Positions 55,610-64,000 of a DNA stretch of 64,000 bases are shown piece after piece. Position 1 is the stretch's first letter. Every line of letters starts with the position of its first letter. This stretch comes from Nodosilinea sp. WJT8-NPBG4 (GTDB lineage Bacteria > Cyanobacteriota > Cyanobacteriia > Phormidesmidales > Phormidesmidaceae), in assembly GCA_019359285.1 (NCBI GenBank), contig JAHHHQ010000042.1, positions 120,414 to 184,413 of the forward strand, in the 5' to 3' direction. The notes under the pieces were generated by a model. The model was given only the letters and a program-made list of their open reading frames with translations. It was not told where the DNA came from and ran no database searches. Position numbers and translations under genes: made by a program.

Positions 55610-56449
55610 CTAGTTGAGGGCGCTAGAGTCAATGGTGATGGCGTCTCTATCATGGCCCGGATGGGTCAAAATCAGCTGACCCAGGTTGACGCGCCACAGG
55701 TTTGTCTTTTTGAAGTTGGCCCCCGCTAGCTGGGCATAGTCGAGGCAAGCTTCAGAAAGGTTGGCCCGAAACAGGTTGGCATTTTCTAACGAAGCGTTGC
55801 TCAGATCGGCTAGCCGCAGCACCGCTTCGCGTAAATCAGCTTCAGTTAGGTCGGCACCGCTGAGCACCGCTCTAAACAGGTTAGTGCCCACACAGCTGGC
55901 CCGCCTGAGATTGGCTTTGGCCATATTGGCGCCCATCATGCTGGCGCAGTTCAAATTGGCTTGACACAGGTTGGCGTTGCACAGGTTGGAGTAATAAAAG
56001 GTGGTTCTGACCAGATTGGCCGATTGCAGAATCGCCTCTCGCATATCGACTTCGTAGAAGTTAGACTCGCCCAGATCGGCATCGTTGAGCAGCGTCTCTT
56101 GCATATCTGCTTTGTAAAAGTGTGAGTGGCGCAGATTGGCGTGACTCAAATTGGCGGTGTAAAGGTTGGTTTTATAAAAGTCGACCATGCTGAGGTTCGC
56201 CCGCCTCAGATCAGCCATGCACAGGTCACAGCGATAGAGGGTTGACGACTCAAAGTTGGCCCGAGTGAAAACACTTTCTCTAAGGTTGGCTTCGTAAAAA
56301 TTGGCGTGGCGGAAGTCGATGCCAGGCAGGTGCAGTTTGCCCAAATCTGCTCCCTGAAAGTCTGGCCGAATACTGGGATTGTGAAGTCGCCAAGCATTCC
56401 AGCTCTCCACCCCTTTGTTGAGAATGTCTAAATGTTCCGCATTTGCCAT
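55610..56449 (-). CDS. Pentapeptide repeat protein
   Basis: This 279-residue protein opens with the leader ANAEHLDILNKGVESWNAWR, known from cyanobacterial pentapeptide proteins, and then has about 40 units of A(D/N)LXX: DLGKLHLPGIDFRHANFYEANL, DLRRANLSMVDFYKTNLYTANL and so on to residue 250. It should fold as a right-handed quadrilateral beta-helix and has no signal peptide or membrane helix. Tyr- and Phe-containing units are frequent. It lies between cheB and cheR and ends two bases before cheR, so a role in the chemosensory system, for example as a scaffold, is inferred from position. Confidence 0.93.
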   Translation of the reverse strand: MANAEHLDILNKGVESWNAWRLHNPSIRPDFQGADLGKLHLPGIDFRHANFYEANLRESVFTRANFESSTLYRCDLCMADLRRANLSMVDFYKTNLYTANLSHANLRHSHFYKADMQETLLNDADLGESNFYEVDMREAILQSANLVRTTFYYSNLCNANLCQANLNCASMMGANMAKANLRRASCVGTNLFRAVLSGADLTEADLREAVLRLADLSNASLENANLFRANLSEACLDYAQLAGANFKKTNLWRVNLGQLILTHPGHDRDAITIDSSALN

Positions 56450-56824
56450 AGTAGATATGTGCTCCCTAAGTTACGCATGGAGGTCGCTTACTAAGGGACC
56501 CTGCGCCAGGTGACGATGCTGAAAGAGGCGTTAACTAGGGGGTGATGCGTTGGCTAAACCCAGTACGGCCAAAGGGCCGCTAGGTAAATCTTTACCAAAC
56601 CAAAAATGCTTCAGCTTTAGGGCTGAGCAGTAGATCTTTGACGAACTCTGTAGCTAGCCGATAACGGTGCTACAGCAGCCTACCCCAATCCCAATTTGCC
56701 CCAGGGAGGGCGCTTGTTAACGCTTGTTCATATAGTTGGGTAATTTCCTCAGTCGCTGTTGAAGCGATCGCATTGCCAACGGCTAAAACGACGGCAATAA
56801 AGTATCTAGCAATACTTTTGGGGA
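56450..56824. other. Gap between cheB and the pentapeptide gene
   Basis: The 375 bases contain no supported gene. They separate cheB from the rest of the leftward cluster and probably contain a promoter for the pentapeptide-cheR unit. Confidence 0.4.
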
Positions 56825-57889
56825 TTAGCTAGGGCCATTTACAAAAACCTGGCTGAGCAAAAAAGGGGCGATCGCGCTCAGGGGCAGCACCTGCTGGGCA
56901 GCCCCTAGTGCGATCGCCTCCTTAGGCATGCCAAACACCACACAACTCGCCTCGTCTTGGGCAATAGTGAGCGCCCCTGCCTGGGACAAGTTTTGGAGAC
57001 CATCGGCTCCGTCGCGCCCCATGCCCGTGAGCAGCACGCCCACAGCCGACCGGCGGTAGTAGGCGGCGACAGATTTAAACATCACCGTTACCGAAGGGCA
57101 GTGCCCGGCCACTGGCTCACCTTGAGAAAGCTGAATGCGCCCGCCCGCGTCGATTTCTAAGTGATGGCGCTCGGGGGGAAAGTAGACGACACCGGGCAGT
57201 GGCACAGTGCCCGCTGTGGCGATGGTAACCCGCAGGGCGCAGCTGCTATCGAGCCAGTCGACTAACCCCTGCAAAAATCCGTTGCTGATGTGCTGTACGC
57301 ACACAATCGGTACCGGAAAGGTTTTGGGCAGCTGCTGCATGATCGCCAGCAGAGCTTGGGGACCGCCCGTAGACGCGCCCAAGGCCAGCAGCCGAGGCCG
57401 TCTATCTGGCAAGGCGGTAGGCAGGGGCGACCCCGATGGAGCAATTGGAGCTGGGTTGCGCCGTCGGTGAGTAAACACCGACACCCCCGCCAGCACTCGA
57501 ATTTTTGCCAGCAGCTCAGTCTTTGTCTTTTCATACTCAGATGCTAAGCCGGTACGGGGCTTAGGGAAGATGTCTAGCGCCCCTGCTTCTAAAATGCGAA
57601 AGACGGTCTGGGTATCTTCTTTCTGCACCGAGGCACTGATCACCAAGATAGGGCAGGGGCAGCGGGCCATGACCTCTTCAGTTAGCTCTAACCCGTTCAT
57701 TTTGGGCATGTGCAAATCGGTGCAGATCAAGGTTGGCTTCACCGTTGCCATTATGTCTAGGGCCTCTTGGCCGTTGTGGGCCACCCCCACGACTTCCATG
57801 TCGGGTGCCTCCCGCAAAATGCGCTGCAAAAGGACTAAGGCGACGGGTGAGTCGTCTACCAGCAAGAGGCGGATTGGGCCAGAGGGCAT
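56825..57889 (-). CDS. cheB: Protein-glutamate methylesterase CheB
   Basis: CheB removes methyl groups from chemoreceptors when its receiver is phosphorylated. The receiver has LLVDDSPVALVLLQRIL and the acceptor Asp58 in ICTDLHMPKMNGLEL. The catalytic Ser, His and Asp appear in ALGASTGGPQALLAIM, VCVQHISNGFLQG and TGMGRDGADGLQ. The linker between the domains is short (about residues 130-160). At 354 residues it is normal. It is the first gene of the leftward cluster and points away from the multi-PAS kinase gene. Confidence 0.97.
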   Translation of the reverse strand: MPSGPIRLLLVDDSPVALVLLQRILREAPDMEVVGVAHNGQEALDIMATVKPTLICTDLHMPKMNGLELTEEVMARCPCPILVISASVQKEDTQTVFRILEAGALDIFPKPRTGLASEYEKTKTELLAKIRVLAGVSVFTHRRRNPAPIAPSGSPLPTALPDRRPRLLALGASTGGPQALLAIMQQLPKTFPVPIVCVQHISNGFLQGLVDWLDSSCALRVTIATAGTVPLPGVVYFPPERHHLEIDAGGRIQLSQGEPVAGHCPSVTVMFKSVAAYYRRSAVGVLLTGMGRDGADGLQNLSQAGALTIAQDEASCVVFGMPKEAIALGAAQQVLPLSAIAPFLLSQVFVNGPS

Positions 57890-58586
57890 CTAGGTCTCTC
57901 TCGGAGTCGTGGGCGGCTGGGTTCAGCGTAATCGATCGCGGCTTTGAACCTCTATAGTTTTCGCGTTTAGCCTCTGATGGGGCTAGGGCTAAGTTGGGAT
58001 CTTCGGTGGCCTTGCCAGGGTGCTGTTGCTAAACAGAGTCAGCGGTGTTAAATAGTAGAGCCTAAGCACTTGGGGAAGGCACTTTGCCTTAGCAGGTTAA
58101 GCGGTCGAACCTACAGTGCTGCGACAGCTTACTGATACTTAAATTTTCCCGCTTAGTGACTGTGGCTACCGTCTAGTTGCACAACTATGCAATGGCAGAT
58201 AGTTCTAATGAAACGGCCAGCTGCTTAGGAAGAGACTTGTATAAATAAATACCCAAAATAGGGGTTAAAGCCTGGGCTTAACAATTTGTGAGAGGTGTCA
58301 TTCCCCAGGGTAAAGCTCTAAGATAGAGCTGGGAAAATTGCCCTGGCACACCCTATCTTGGGTCGTTTTCCCTTGCCAGGCTCTAAAGAGCAATTCTTAA
58401 AAATTAGGCGGTTCAGTTGAGCCCTGTAGTTGTTTGTAAGCCTGGTGAGACGAAGGTGATGAGCTTTATTTAATGTCTGGCAGGGCAGCATTTCGTCGAC
58501 GGGCTTAGTGGTAGGCCACAGCGCAACTGGGCCCAAGATCTGGTTTTCAACGTAGTTCATCACTGATTAGGCGCGTGCAGTAAAGA
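57890..58586. other. Long divergent intergenic region
   Basis: The gap lies between cheB (leftward) and the multi-PAS kinase (rightward) and should contain their promoters. No gene is supported. One minus-strand frame of 81 codons from 58563 has no recognisable product. The part from 58271 to 58390 can fold into several interlocking stems and is listed separately. Confidence 0.45.
58271..58390 (+). ncRNA. Candidate structured leader or small RNA
   Basis: Four sets of pairing fall in 120 bases. CCTGGG (58271) pairs with CCCAGG (58304). AGCTCTA pairs with TAGAGCT (58314-58330). GGGAAAA (58331-58337) pairs with TTTTCCC (58366-58372). CCTGGCA (58342-58348) pairs with TGCCAGG (58374-58380). The last two interlock as a pseudoknot, and CTCTAAAGAG follows. 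It lies 200 bases before the kinase start. No known riboswitch pattern was recognised; direction is not certain. Confidence 0.3.
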
Positions 58587-61500
58587 ATGGCATTATCTAG
58601 CGAGCTGGCCTTTTTAAGAAACGGAGGAGAGACAGGATCTCTAATTCGAGCCTTTAATTGGTCAGATACGTCTTTAGGGCCGATGGAAACTTGGCCCCAA
58701 AGCCTACGCATTGCGCTGCAAATTCTGCTTTCGTCTCGGTTTCCCATGCAAATTTTGTGGGGGCCAGACGATATTCAATTCTACAACGATGCCTATATTC
58801 CCATTGCTGGAAATAAGCATCCTGTCGGTATTGGCCAGCGGGCGGCGGAATGTTGGCAAGAAGTGTGGGATTTCTCGGGGGCGCTGCTGGCGCAGGTTAA
58901 GGCTACGGGAGAGGCCACCTGGTCTGAGGATCTGCCGATGAGTCTTAACCGCAACGGTCAGGCTGAAGAGGGGTATTTCACGTTTTCTTACACGCCTATT
59001 TGGGATGAGCCGGACCAGGTGGCAGGTATTTTTATCGCCGTCAATGAAACCACTCAAAAAATTTTGGGAGAGCGGCGCGAACGGGCTTTGCGAGCCGTAG
59101 CTCAAACGGCTGCTGAAAGTTTAGAAAATGTCTTAACCAGTATCAGCGACGAGTTCATGATGTTGGACTCAAACTGGTGCTTTACCTACGTGAACGATCG
59201 CGCCGTAGTCGCTTTGCAAAGGCCTCGCCACGAGCTGCTGGGGCAGTCGATTTGGGCGGTGGTTTCGGAGGCGATTGCCCCTCTCTTTTATGAACAGTTG
59301 CACCGGGCCGTTGAGGCTCAAACCGCCACCAGTTTTGAGCTGTTCTTTGCCACTGAGGGGCGCTGGCTTGAGAATCGGGTGTATCCCTTGGGCAATGGCG
59401 TCTCACTGCTGCGGGTTGACATCACAGAGCGCAAAAACCTGGAACAGGCTCTGCAAACCTCCCAAGAAGAGCTCAATAGTCTGCTCAACACCGCCCCAGC
59501 CTCGATCGCCCGCTGCCGCTTTTTTGCCGATCGCAGCTATATCCTTGACTACCGTTCCGTGGGCTGTGAGGCGTTGACTGGCTACACCCTGGCCGAGATT
59601 ACCCCCGAGCTCTGGATGGCGCGTACCTTTGCGGAGGATCAGGCCATAATCGCTGGCCCAATGTTTGATGCCGTATTTGAGCAACGGCCGATCACGGTCG
59701 AGTATCGCTTCCGCCACAAAGACGGCTCGACCCGGTGGATTGCCGATAGTCTGACCTCTCGCCGCGATCAGGAGCAAGACTGCTGGATTGTAACTTTGGC
59801 GGGGGTTGATATCACTGCTCGCAAGCAGGCTGAAGATGCCCTCCGCTACAGCGAAGCTCATCTAGCTATGGCCCAGCGATTGGCCCAATTTGGCAGCTGG
59901 GAATTTTACCCAGAGAGCCAGCAGAGCGTTTGGTCAGCGGCGATGTTTGACCAGTTTGGCTATGACCCATCCCAAACAGAGCCCAACTATGGCGAACTCA
60001 TGCAGCGTATTCACCCCGACGATCGCCGCATGGTGCAGCAGTTTATTGAACGGGCGATCGCCGATCACCATTCCTCCGCCTTTGATCTGCGGGTGGTCTT
60101 AGCCGATGGCTCGGTGCGCTACTTGCATTCTCGCTGCGAGCCGGTGATCGATGCTCAAAACCAGGTGGTCAAACTCATGGGCACCTGTTTAGACATTACC
60201 GATCGCAAGCAAATCGAGGTTGTCTTGCAGGACAGCCAATCGCGGCTACAGTTGGCCCTACAGGGAGCCAACTGCGGCACCTGGGACTATGACTTGATCA
60301 ACCAAGATTTGGTTTGGTCCGATCGCTGCAAGGCGATTTTTGGCCTCGCCCCAGATATTGATGTGAGCTTCGAGGTGTGCGCCCAGACCATTCACCCTGA
60401 GGATCGCGATCGCGTGCAGCAGGCGGTGGTGGAGGCGATCGCGCACCACCAAGACTACGATGTGGAAATGCGTGCCCTGTGGCCCGATGGCACCGTGCAC
60501 TGGGTGCGCTCCATTGGGCGCGTGTATGACAACCAACAGGGTCAGCCCTACCGCATGGCGGGCGTAGCGCTAGATGTGTCTACTCTCAAGCAGACTGAAA
60601 TCGCCCTTCGGGAGAGCGAAGAACGCTACCGGGTACTGGCGGAGGCCATGCCCCAAATGGTGTGGCTGGCCGATCGCACCGGCGTTCAGTACTGGAACCA
60701 GCGTTGGTATGACTACACCGGCATTTCAAAAGACGCCGCTGTTGGCATCGGCGGCACTGAATTTGTGCACCCCGATGAGCAGGCGCGCGCGCTAGAGCTG
60801 TGGCAACAAGCCATAGACCAGGGCATTGGCTTTGATCTTGAGCAACGCATTCGTCGCCATGACGGTGTTTATCGCTGGTTTATCAATCGCGGCCTGCCGG
60901 TGTCAGACAGCAGCGGCGCAGTCACCCGCTGGGTGGGCACCATCACCGATGTGGATGACCAAAAGCAGCTAGAAACCCAGCGCGCTCGGCTGCTAGAGCA
61001 GGAGCGTGTGGCCCGAGAAGCTGCCGAGACTACCAACCTCATTAAAGACGAATTTTTAGCGGTGCTCTCCCACGAGCTGAGGTCGCCCCTCAACCCGATT
61101 TTGGGCTGGGCCAGGCTGCTGCGCATGGGCCAACTCAGCGAGACCAAGGTTGAGTACGCCCTAGAAACCATTGAGCGCAACGCGAAACTTCAGGCGCAGC
61201 TGATCGACGACCTCCTCGATGTGTCGCGGATTCTGCGCGGCAAGCTGGTGCTCAACAGCCTGCCCGTTTTCCTGACTACGGTTATTCAAGAGGCCTTAGA
61301 AACCGTGCGCTCTTTGGGCGAGGCTAAGGATGTGCAGTTTGACACCGAGCTTGACAGTGCGCCACTCAAAGTCTTAGGAGACCCTAACCGACTCAAGCAA
61401 GTTGTTTGGAATTTGCTGTCGAATGCCGTCAAGTTTGCCCCCCAGGGCGGGCGCGTCACCGTGCGCCTAGTCTATGACGACAGCTGGGCGCAGATTCAAG

Positions 61501-62150
61501 TCAGCGATAGCGGCAAAGGTATTGCCCCTGAGTTTCTGCCCCACGTGTTCGATCGCTTCAGGCAGGCCGATAGCACCACGACCCGAGACTTTGGTGGCCT
61601 GGGGCTGGGGTTGGCGATCGCCAACCAGATTGTTGATCTGCACCACGGCACTATTGAAGCCGAAAGTCCGGGAGAAAATCAGGGAGCCACCTTTACGGTG
61701 CGGTTCCCGCTCATGTTTGACGCAGTAGAAATCCCTGTGGATGTGAGCCCTCCTCTGGCCCAGGGCAGCTTGCAAAATATTCACGTTTTGATTGTTGAAG
61801 ATGACGCCGACAACCGCGATCTAATTACCACGACTCTTCAGCAGTTTGGCGCTAGAGTAACGGCTCTGTCCTCTGCTGCCGCTGCAATCACGGCCCTCGC
61901 CCAAATGAAACCCGACATTTTAGTCAGCGACATTGGTATGCCTGGGATGGACGGCTACATGCTCATGCAGCAAATTCGAGCAGCAACTCACAACCAGCCA
62001 ATTCCTGCCATTGCTCTGACCTCCTATACCAGCGCCATGGACCAGCAAAAAGTGTTGGCCGCTGGTTTTCAAAAGCATTTGTCAAAACCGATGGAGTCGG
62101 CCCAGCTGGTGGAGGCGATCGCAGCCCTAGTGCAACGGCGCTCGGTGTAG
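58587..62150 (+). CDS. Multi-PAS hybrid sensor histidine kinase
   Basis: This 1187-residue soluble sensor has several PAS domains in a row: an N-terminal one that starts FNWSDTSLGPMETWPQSLRIAL, then four or five more (SISDEFMMLDSNWCFTYVND, LGSWEFYPESQQSVWS, GTWDYDLINQDLVWSDRCKA, MPQMVWLADRTGVQYW). The kinase core is FLAVLSHELRSPLNPILGWARL (His near 830), NLLSNAVKFAPQGGRVTV, DSGKGIAPEFL and GLGLGLAIANQIV. A C-terminal receiver has VLIVEDDADNRD, ILVSDIGMPGMDGYML and HLSKPMES. It has no membrane helix, so it senses in the cytosol. The ligand is unknown. It is divergent from cheB. Confidence 0.94.
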   Translation: MALSSELAFLRNGGETGSLIRAFNWSDTSLGPMETWPQSLRIALQILLSSRFPMQILWGPDDIQFYNDAYIPIAGNKHPVGIGQRAAECWQEVWDFSGALLAQVKATGEATWSEDLPMSLNRNGQAEEGYFTFSYTPIWDEPDQVAGIFIAVNETTQKILGERRERALRAVAQTAAESLENVLTSISDEFMMLDSNWCFTYVNDRAVVALQRPRHELLGQSIWAVVSEAIAPLFYEQLHRAVEAQTATSFELFFATEGRWLENRVYPLGNGVSLLRVDITERKNLEQALQTSQEELNSLLNTAPASIARCRFFADRSYILDYRSVGCEALTGYTLAEITPELWMARTFAEDQAIIAGPMFDAVFEQRPITVEYRFRHKDGSTRWIADSLTSRRDQEQDCWIVTLAGVDITARKQAEDALRYSEAHLAMAQRLAQFGSWEFYPESQQSVWSAAMFDQFGYDPSQTEPNYGELMQRIHPDDRRMVQQFIERAIADHHSSAFDLRVVLADGSVRYLHSRCEPVIDAQNQVVKLMGTCLDITDRKQIEVVLQDSQSRLQLALQGANCGTWDYDLINQDLVWSDRCKAIFGLAPDIDVSFEVCAQTIHPEDRDRVQQAVVEAIAHHQDYDVEMRALWPDGTVHWVRSIGRVYDNQQGQPYRMAGVALDVSTLKQTEIALRESEERYRVLAEAMPQMVWLADRTGVQYWNQRWYDYTGISKDAAVGIGGTEFVHPDEQARALELWQQAIDQGIGFDLEQRIRRHDGVYRWFINRGLPVSDSSGAVTRWVGTITDVDDQKQLETQRARLLEQERVAREAAETTNLIKDEFLAVLSHELRSPLNPILGWARLLRMGQLSETKVEYALETIERNAKLQAQLIDDLLDVSRILRGKLVLNSLPVFLTTVIQEALETVRSLGEAKDVQFDTELDSAPLKVLGDPNRLKQVVWNLLSNAVKFAPQGGRVTVRLVYDDSWAQIQVSDSGKGIAPEFLPHVFDRFRQADSTTTRDFGGLGLGLAIANQIVDLHHGTIEAESPGENQGATFTVRFPLMFDAVEIPVDVSPPLAQGSLQNIHVLIVEDDADNRDLITTTLQQFGARVTALSSAAAAITALAQMKPDILVSDIGMPGMDGYMLMQQIRAATHNQPIPAIALTSYTSAMDQQKVLAAGFQKHLSKPMESAQLVEAIAALVQRRSV

Positions 62151-62183
62151 CTGAAGGAACGGCACTGAAGTTAGAATTCACCT

Positions 62184-62831
62184 ATGAGATCTGACCTTCG
62201 CAGCGGCAAACTCATCAAATGGAACGACGATCGTGGGTTTGGATTTATTCAACCGGCTGACGGAGGCCAAGATGTTTTTCTCCACGTGTCTGAGCTGAAG
62301 GATGCAACCCGTCGCCCTCGAGAGAATGACACCATTTACTACTACTGTCTAGTTAACCCAGACGGCAAAACTCGCGCCATTAAGGCTTTTATTGCTGGTG
62401 CCAGGCAGCGATCGGAGTCTTCACTAAATGCTTCCAGGGGCAACCGCAAACTTGGCGAGAAGTCATACTCCCGCCTGCCGATTGCTAAGCTACTGCTGCT
62501 GTTGGCGTTTCCTTTGGCGGGTGCAGCTCACTTTGCCTGGCTGACAGGCAACCCGCTGCCGCTGGTGCTCTACCCTTTAATGAGCGTTGTCACCTATTTT
62601 GTCTATGCCGACGATAAGAAGCGGGCTAAGCAAAAAGTTTGGCGAACCTCTGAACAAACCCTGCATTTCTGCGAATTGGTTGGCGGTTGGCCTGGCGGGT
62701 TTGTGGCTCAGCAAGTACTGCGCCATAAGAGCCAAAAACAGTCTTACCAAACTGAGTTTTGGGCGATCGTTGTAATTCACTACTTGGCCTGGCTAGCCTG
62801 GCTGTTTCTGGGAAGAACGCTTATAGGTTAG
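62184..62831 (+). CDS. Cold-shock domain and DUF1294 membrane protein
   Basis: This 215-residue protein joins two parts. Residues 7-60 are a cold-shock-type RNA/DNA-binding domain, GKLIKWNDDRGFGFIQPADG then QDVFLHVSEL. After a basic linker, residues 95-215 are a DUF1294 membrane domain with about four hydrophobic helices and the motif YFVYADDKKRAKQKVWRTSE. This combination is common in bacteria and its role is unknown; binding nucleic acid at the membrane is inferred. It lies 33 bases after the kinase gene on the same strand, so both may be on one transcript. Confidence 0.9.
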   Translation: MRSDLRSGKLIKWNDDRGFGFIQPADGGQDVFLHVSELKDATRRPRENDTIYYYCLVNPDGKTRAIKAFIAGARQRSESSLNASRGNRKLGEKSYSRLPIAKLLLLLAFPLAGAAHFAWLTGNPLPLVLYPLMSVVTYFVYADDKKRAKQKVWRTSEQTLHFCELVGGWPGGFVAQQVLRHKSQKQSYQTEFWAIVVIHYLAWLAWLFLGRTLIG

Positions 62832-63080
62832 CCAGCAGAACGTTGTGTAATAGCAGTTTCGAAACACCTGCATATGTGTGAGCCGCTATGTCTATTTATT
62901 CACAATGTCTTGCCCCAGTTCAGTATGGATTGGTCGCTAGGGTCCTGGCCAACTGATCTGAAGCAGCAGGTTGCGCAAAACTGCGTCGCAGCTAATGAGA
63001 TAGTGACAACGGTTGCCTAAACAGTGCCGCACTATCCCTTAAACTGGCTTCGCGAACATTTCTAAGCAGCCTAACCCACC

Positions 63081-63632
63081 ATGGTTCCTATCTTTGCAGC
63101 TTGCCAGAGGTTTGACTCCCAGCGGGGCGATGCGTGGACTAGCTACGTTGAATGGTCTGGCTACGCTCACCTAAGCGAAGTTGTGTCGATGGACACGATA
63201 CTTTGCCCATCTCTGATCGATGCCCTGATTGATGAAGATTGGAATTTTAATATTCATGCCAACAATCGGGTTCACTGCTTTCACGATTATGAATACCTCA
63301 AACGTCGCATTGCCTATGACGCTGCGCAGCACAATCTGTTGGCACTAATTGAAGCTCCCGATCGCCAGTTGTCTGTATCTGATCTCTGGCCCAGTGCCTT
63401 TAGCTTTTGTGGCTACGACATTTTAGATGTAAACAACTCGATTAGTCTGCTACTGAACTGCGGGGCGTTTCCGTCGGTTTTTGGGCCTGAGGATGTTAAC
63501 CAATTTGGCCTGCTCGATCAGTTTGTCCGGGCTGTAGAGATTGCCCATAGCCTGCGTCAGCTGTTTCCCGACGATTTTCACTGCGGCGATTGTCGGATAT
63601 GGGCGATCGCTCGGTATACAAATGCTACATAG
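63081..63632 (+). CDS. Hypothetical protein with Cys/His-rich patches
   Basis: This 183-residue protein is soluble and acidic, without membrane segment. It begins MVPIFAACQRFDSQRGDAWT, has a middle HANNRVHCFHDYEYLKRRIAYDAAQHN and ends DDFHCGDCRIWAIARYTNAT. The CGDC pair near the C-terminus and the scattered His/Cys residues might bind metal. No family is recognised. It is a real-looking gene by length and codon use, but I cannot assign a function. Confidence 0.6.
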   Translation: MVPIFAACQRFDSQRGDAWTSYVEWSGYAHLSEVVSMDTILCPSLIDALIDEDWNFNIHANNRVHCFHDYEYLKRRIAYDAAQHNLLALIEAPDRQLSVSDLWPSAFSFCGYDILDVNNSISLLLNCGAFPSVFGPEDVNQFGLLDQFVRAVEIAHSLRQLFPDDFHCGDCRIWAIARYTNAT

Positions 63633-63725
63633 CTATTCTGATTTGGCAAGTGTAGGCATTGGTAGATAAACCTCAAAACAACATGCTTGCTCTAGAAAAA
63701 CTCGATTTCTTTTACATCACGGCTA

Positions 63726-63870
63726 AGAGGATGTTTTAAAAGGGTCGGATTGAGGATAAAAAGCCACCTGTACGGGCCACCTCGTTCCTTGAAACCCTCA
63801 TTCCTTCGTAGCAGTTCCTCAGTAGTTAAGGTAGTTCACGTTACTCCAGAGGACTTTTCAAACACCCTCT
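63726..63870. mobile_element. MITE-like element with 17-bp imperfect inverted ends
   Basis: The left end AGAGGATGTTTTAAAAG and the reverse complement of the right end AGAGGGTGTTTGAAAAG differ at two of 17 positions, 145 bases apart. No open reading frame lies between them. Ends of the AGAGGGTGTTTGAAAAG kind occur on small insertion sequences, so this may be a non-autonomous remnant. No clear target-site duplication was seen. The bases after it up to the window end contain no supported gene. Confidence 0.5.
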
Positions 63871-64000
63871 AAACTCGACTTTATCCATTTGATCCAAACA
63901 GGAAAGCAGCAAGCAGAATTCAGATGAGGGCTTGAGGAGCTTGCTGCGATGGAATTTATGGCAATGATGATAGCGTTTGCGCCGCTGTTTTCCCAACGGG

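Noticed and set aside
58318..58563. 81-codon minus-strand frame
   Set aside because: It overlaps the stem-rich element and has no recognisable product.

Overview
The window comes from a cyanobacterium. The HIP1 palindrome GCGATCGC and its core recur through most genes, many products belong to cyanobacterial families (orthocaspase-like proteins, pentapeptide proteins with a typical N-terminal leader, multi-PAS hybrid kinases), and base composition is fairly GC-rich apart from one AT-richer block. A filamentous, non-heterocystous Leptolyngbya/Nodosilinea-like lineage is my best guess; no rRNA or tRNA gene was seen to confirm it.

Layout. 1-11 kb: housekeeping and small conserved genes (a cut double GNAT protein, an alkyladenine-type DNA glycosylase, a 40-residue membrane peptide, a beta-lactamase-fold hydrolase, a PPC-domain protein, Era, YjbQ, a ribbon-helix-helix protein, thioredoxin, a proline-rich lipoprotein, ribosomal protein L32). 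11-20.6 kb: a caspase-like protein whose catalytic His and Cys are Tyr and Asn, a DUF427 gene between GGTGGATGG-type repeats, a glyS-murD pair and a class III adenylate cyclase. 21-29.5 kb: a CPBP protease, an acyltransferase, an SDR enzyme, a DUF4126 protein, a secreted GH13 amylase and a transglutaminase-like protein. Two gene-free stretches here and near 58.3 kb can form structured RNA.

29.5-34 kb is the most accessory-looking block. A ParA-type ATPase carries an N-terminal PD-(D/E)XK nuclease-like domain and is translationally coupled (TAATG) to a ParB-like protein with a C-terminal SAP/Rho-N domain and no visible helix-turn-helix. A GT4 glycosyltransferase preceded by a perfect palindrome lies beside them. 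The AT-rich parA and glycosyltransferase genes suggest transfer. The nuclease-ParA/ParB-like pair is my best candidate for an undescribed system.

34-47 kb: M17 and M20 peptidases, a FecR protein with tandem GGGGNP and GN repeats, a 1207-residue membrane/serine-hydrolase protein overlapping a PHP phosphoesterase, Ndk, and a methionine-salvage operon mtnB-mtnD-mtnC. 47.5-62 kb is a signalling region: a lone receiver protein, then a leftward chemosensory cluster cheB, pentapeptide-repeat gene, cheR(TPR), cheW-cheW, mcp, cheA(two HPt, receiver), and divergently a 1187-residue multi-PAS hybrid kinase. A pentapeptide protein two bases upstream of cheR is unusual. The right end holds a cold-shock/DUF1294 protein, an unknown gene and a 145-bp MITE-like element.
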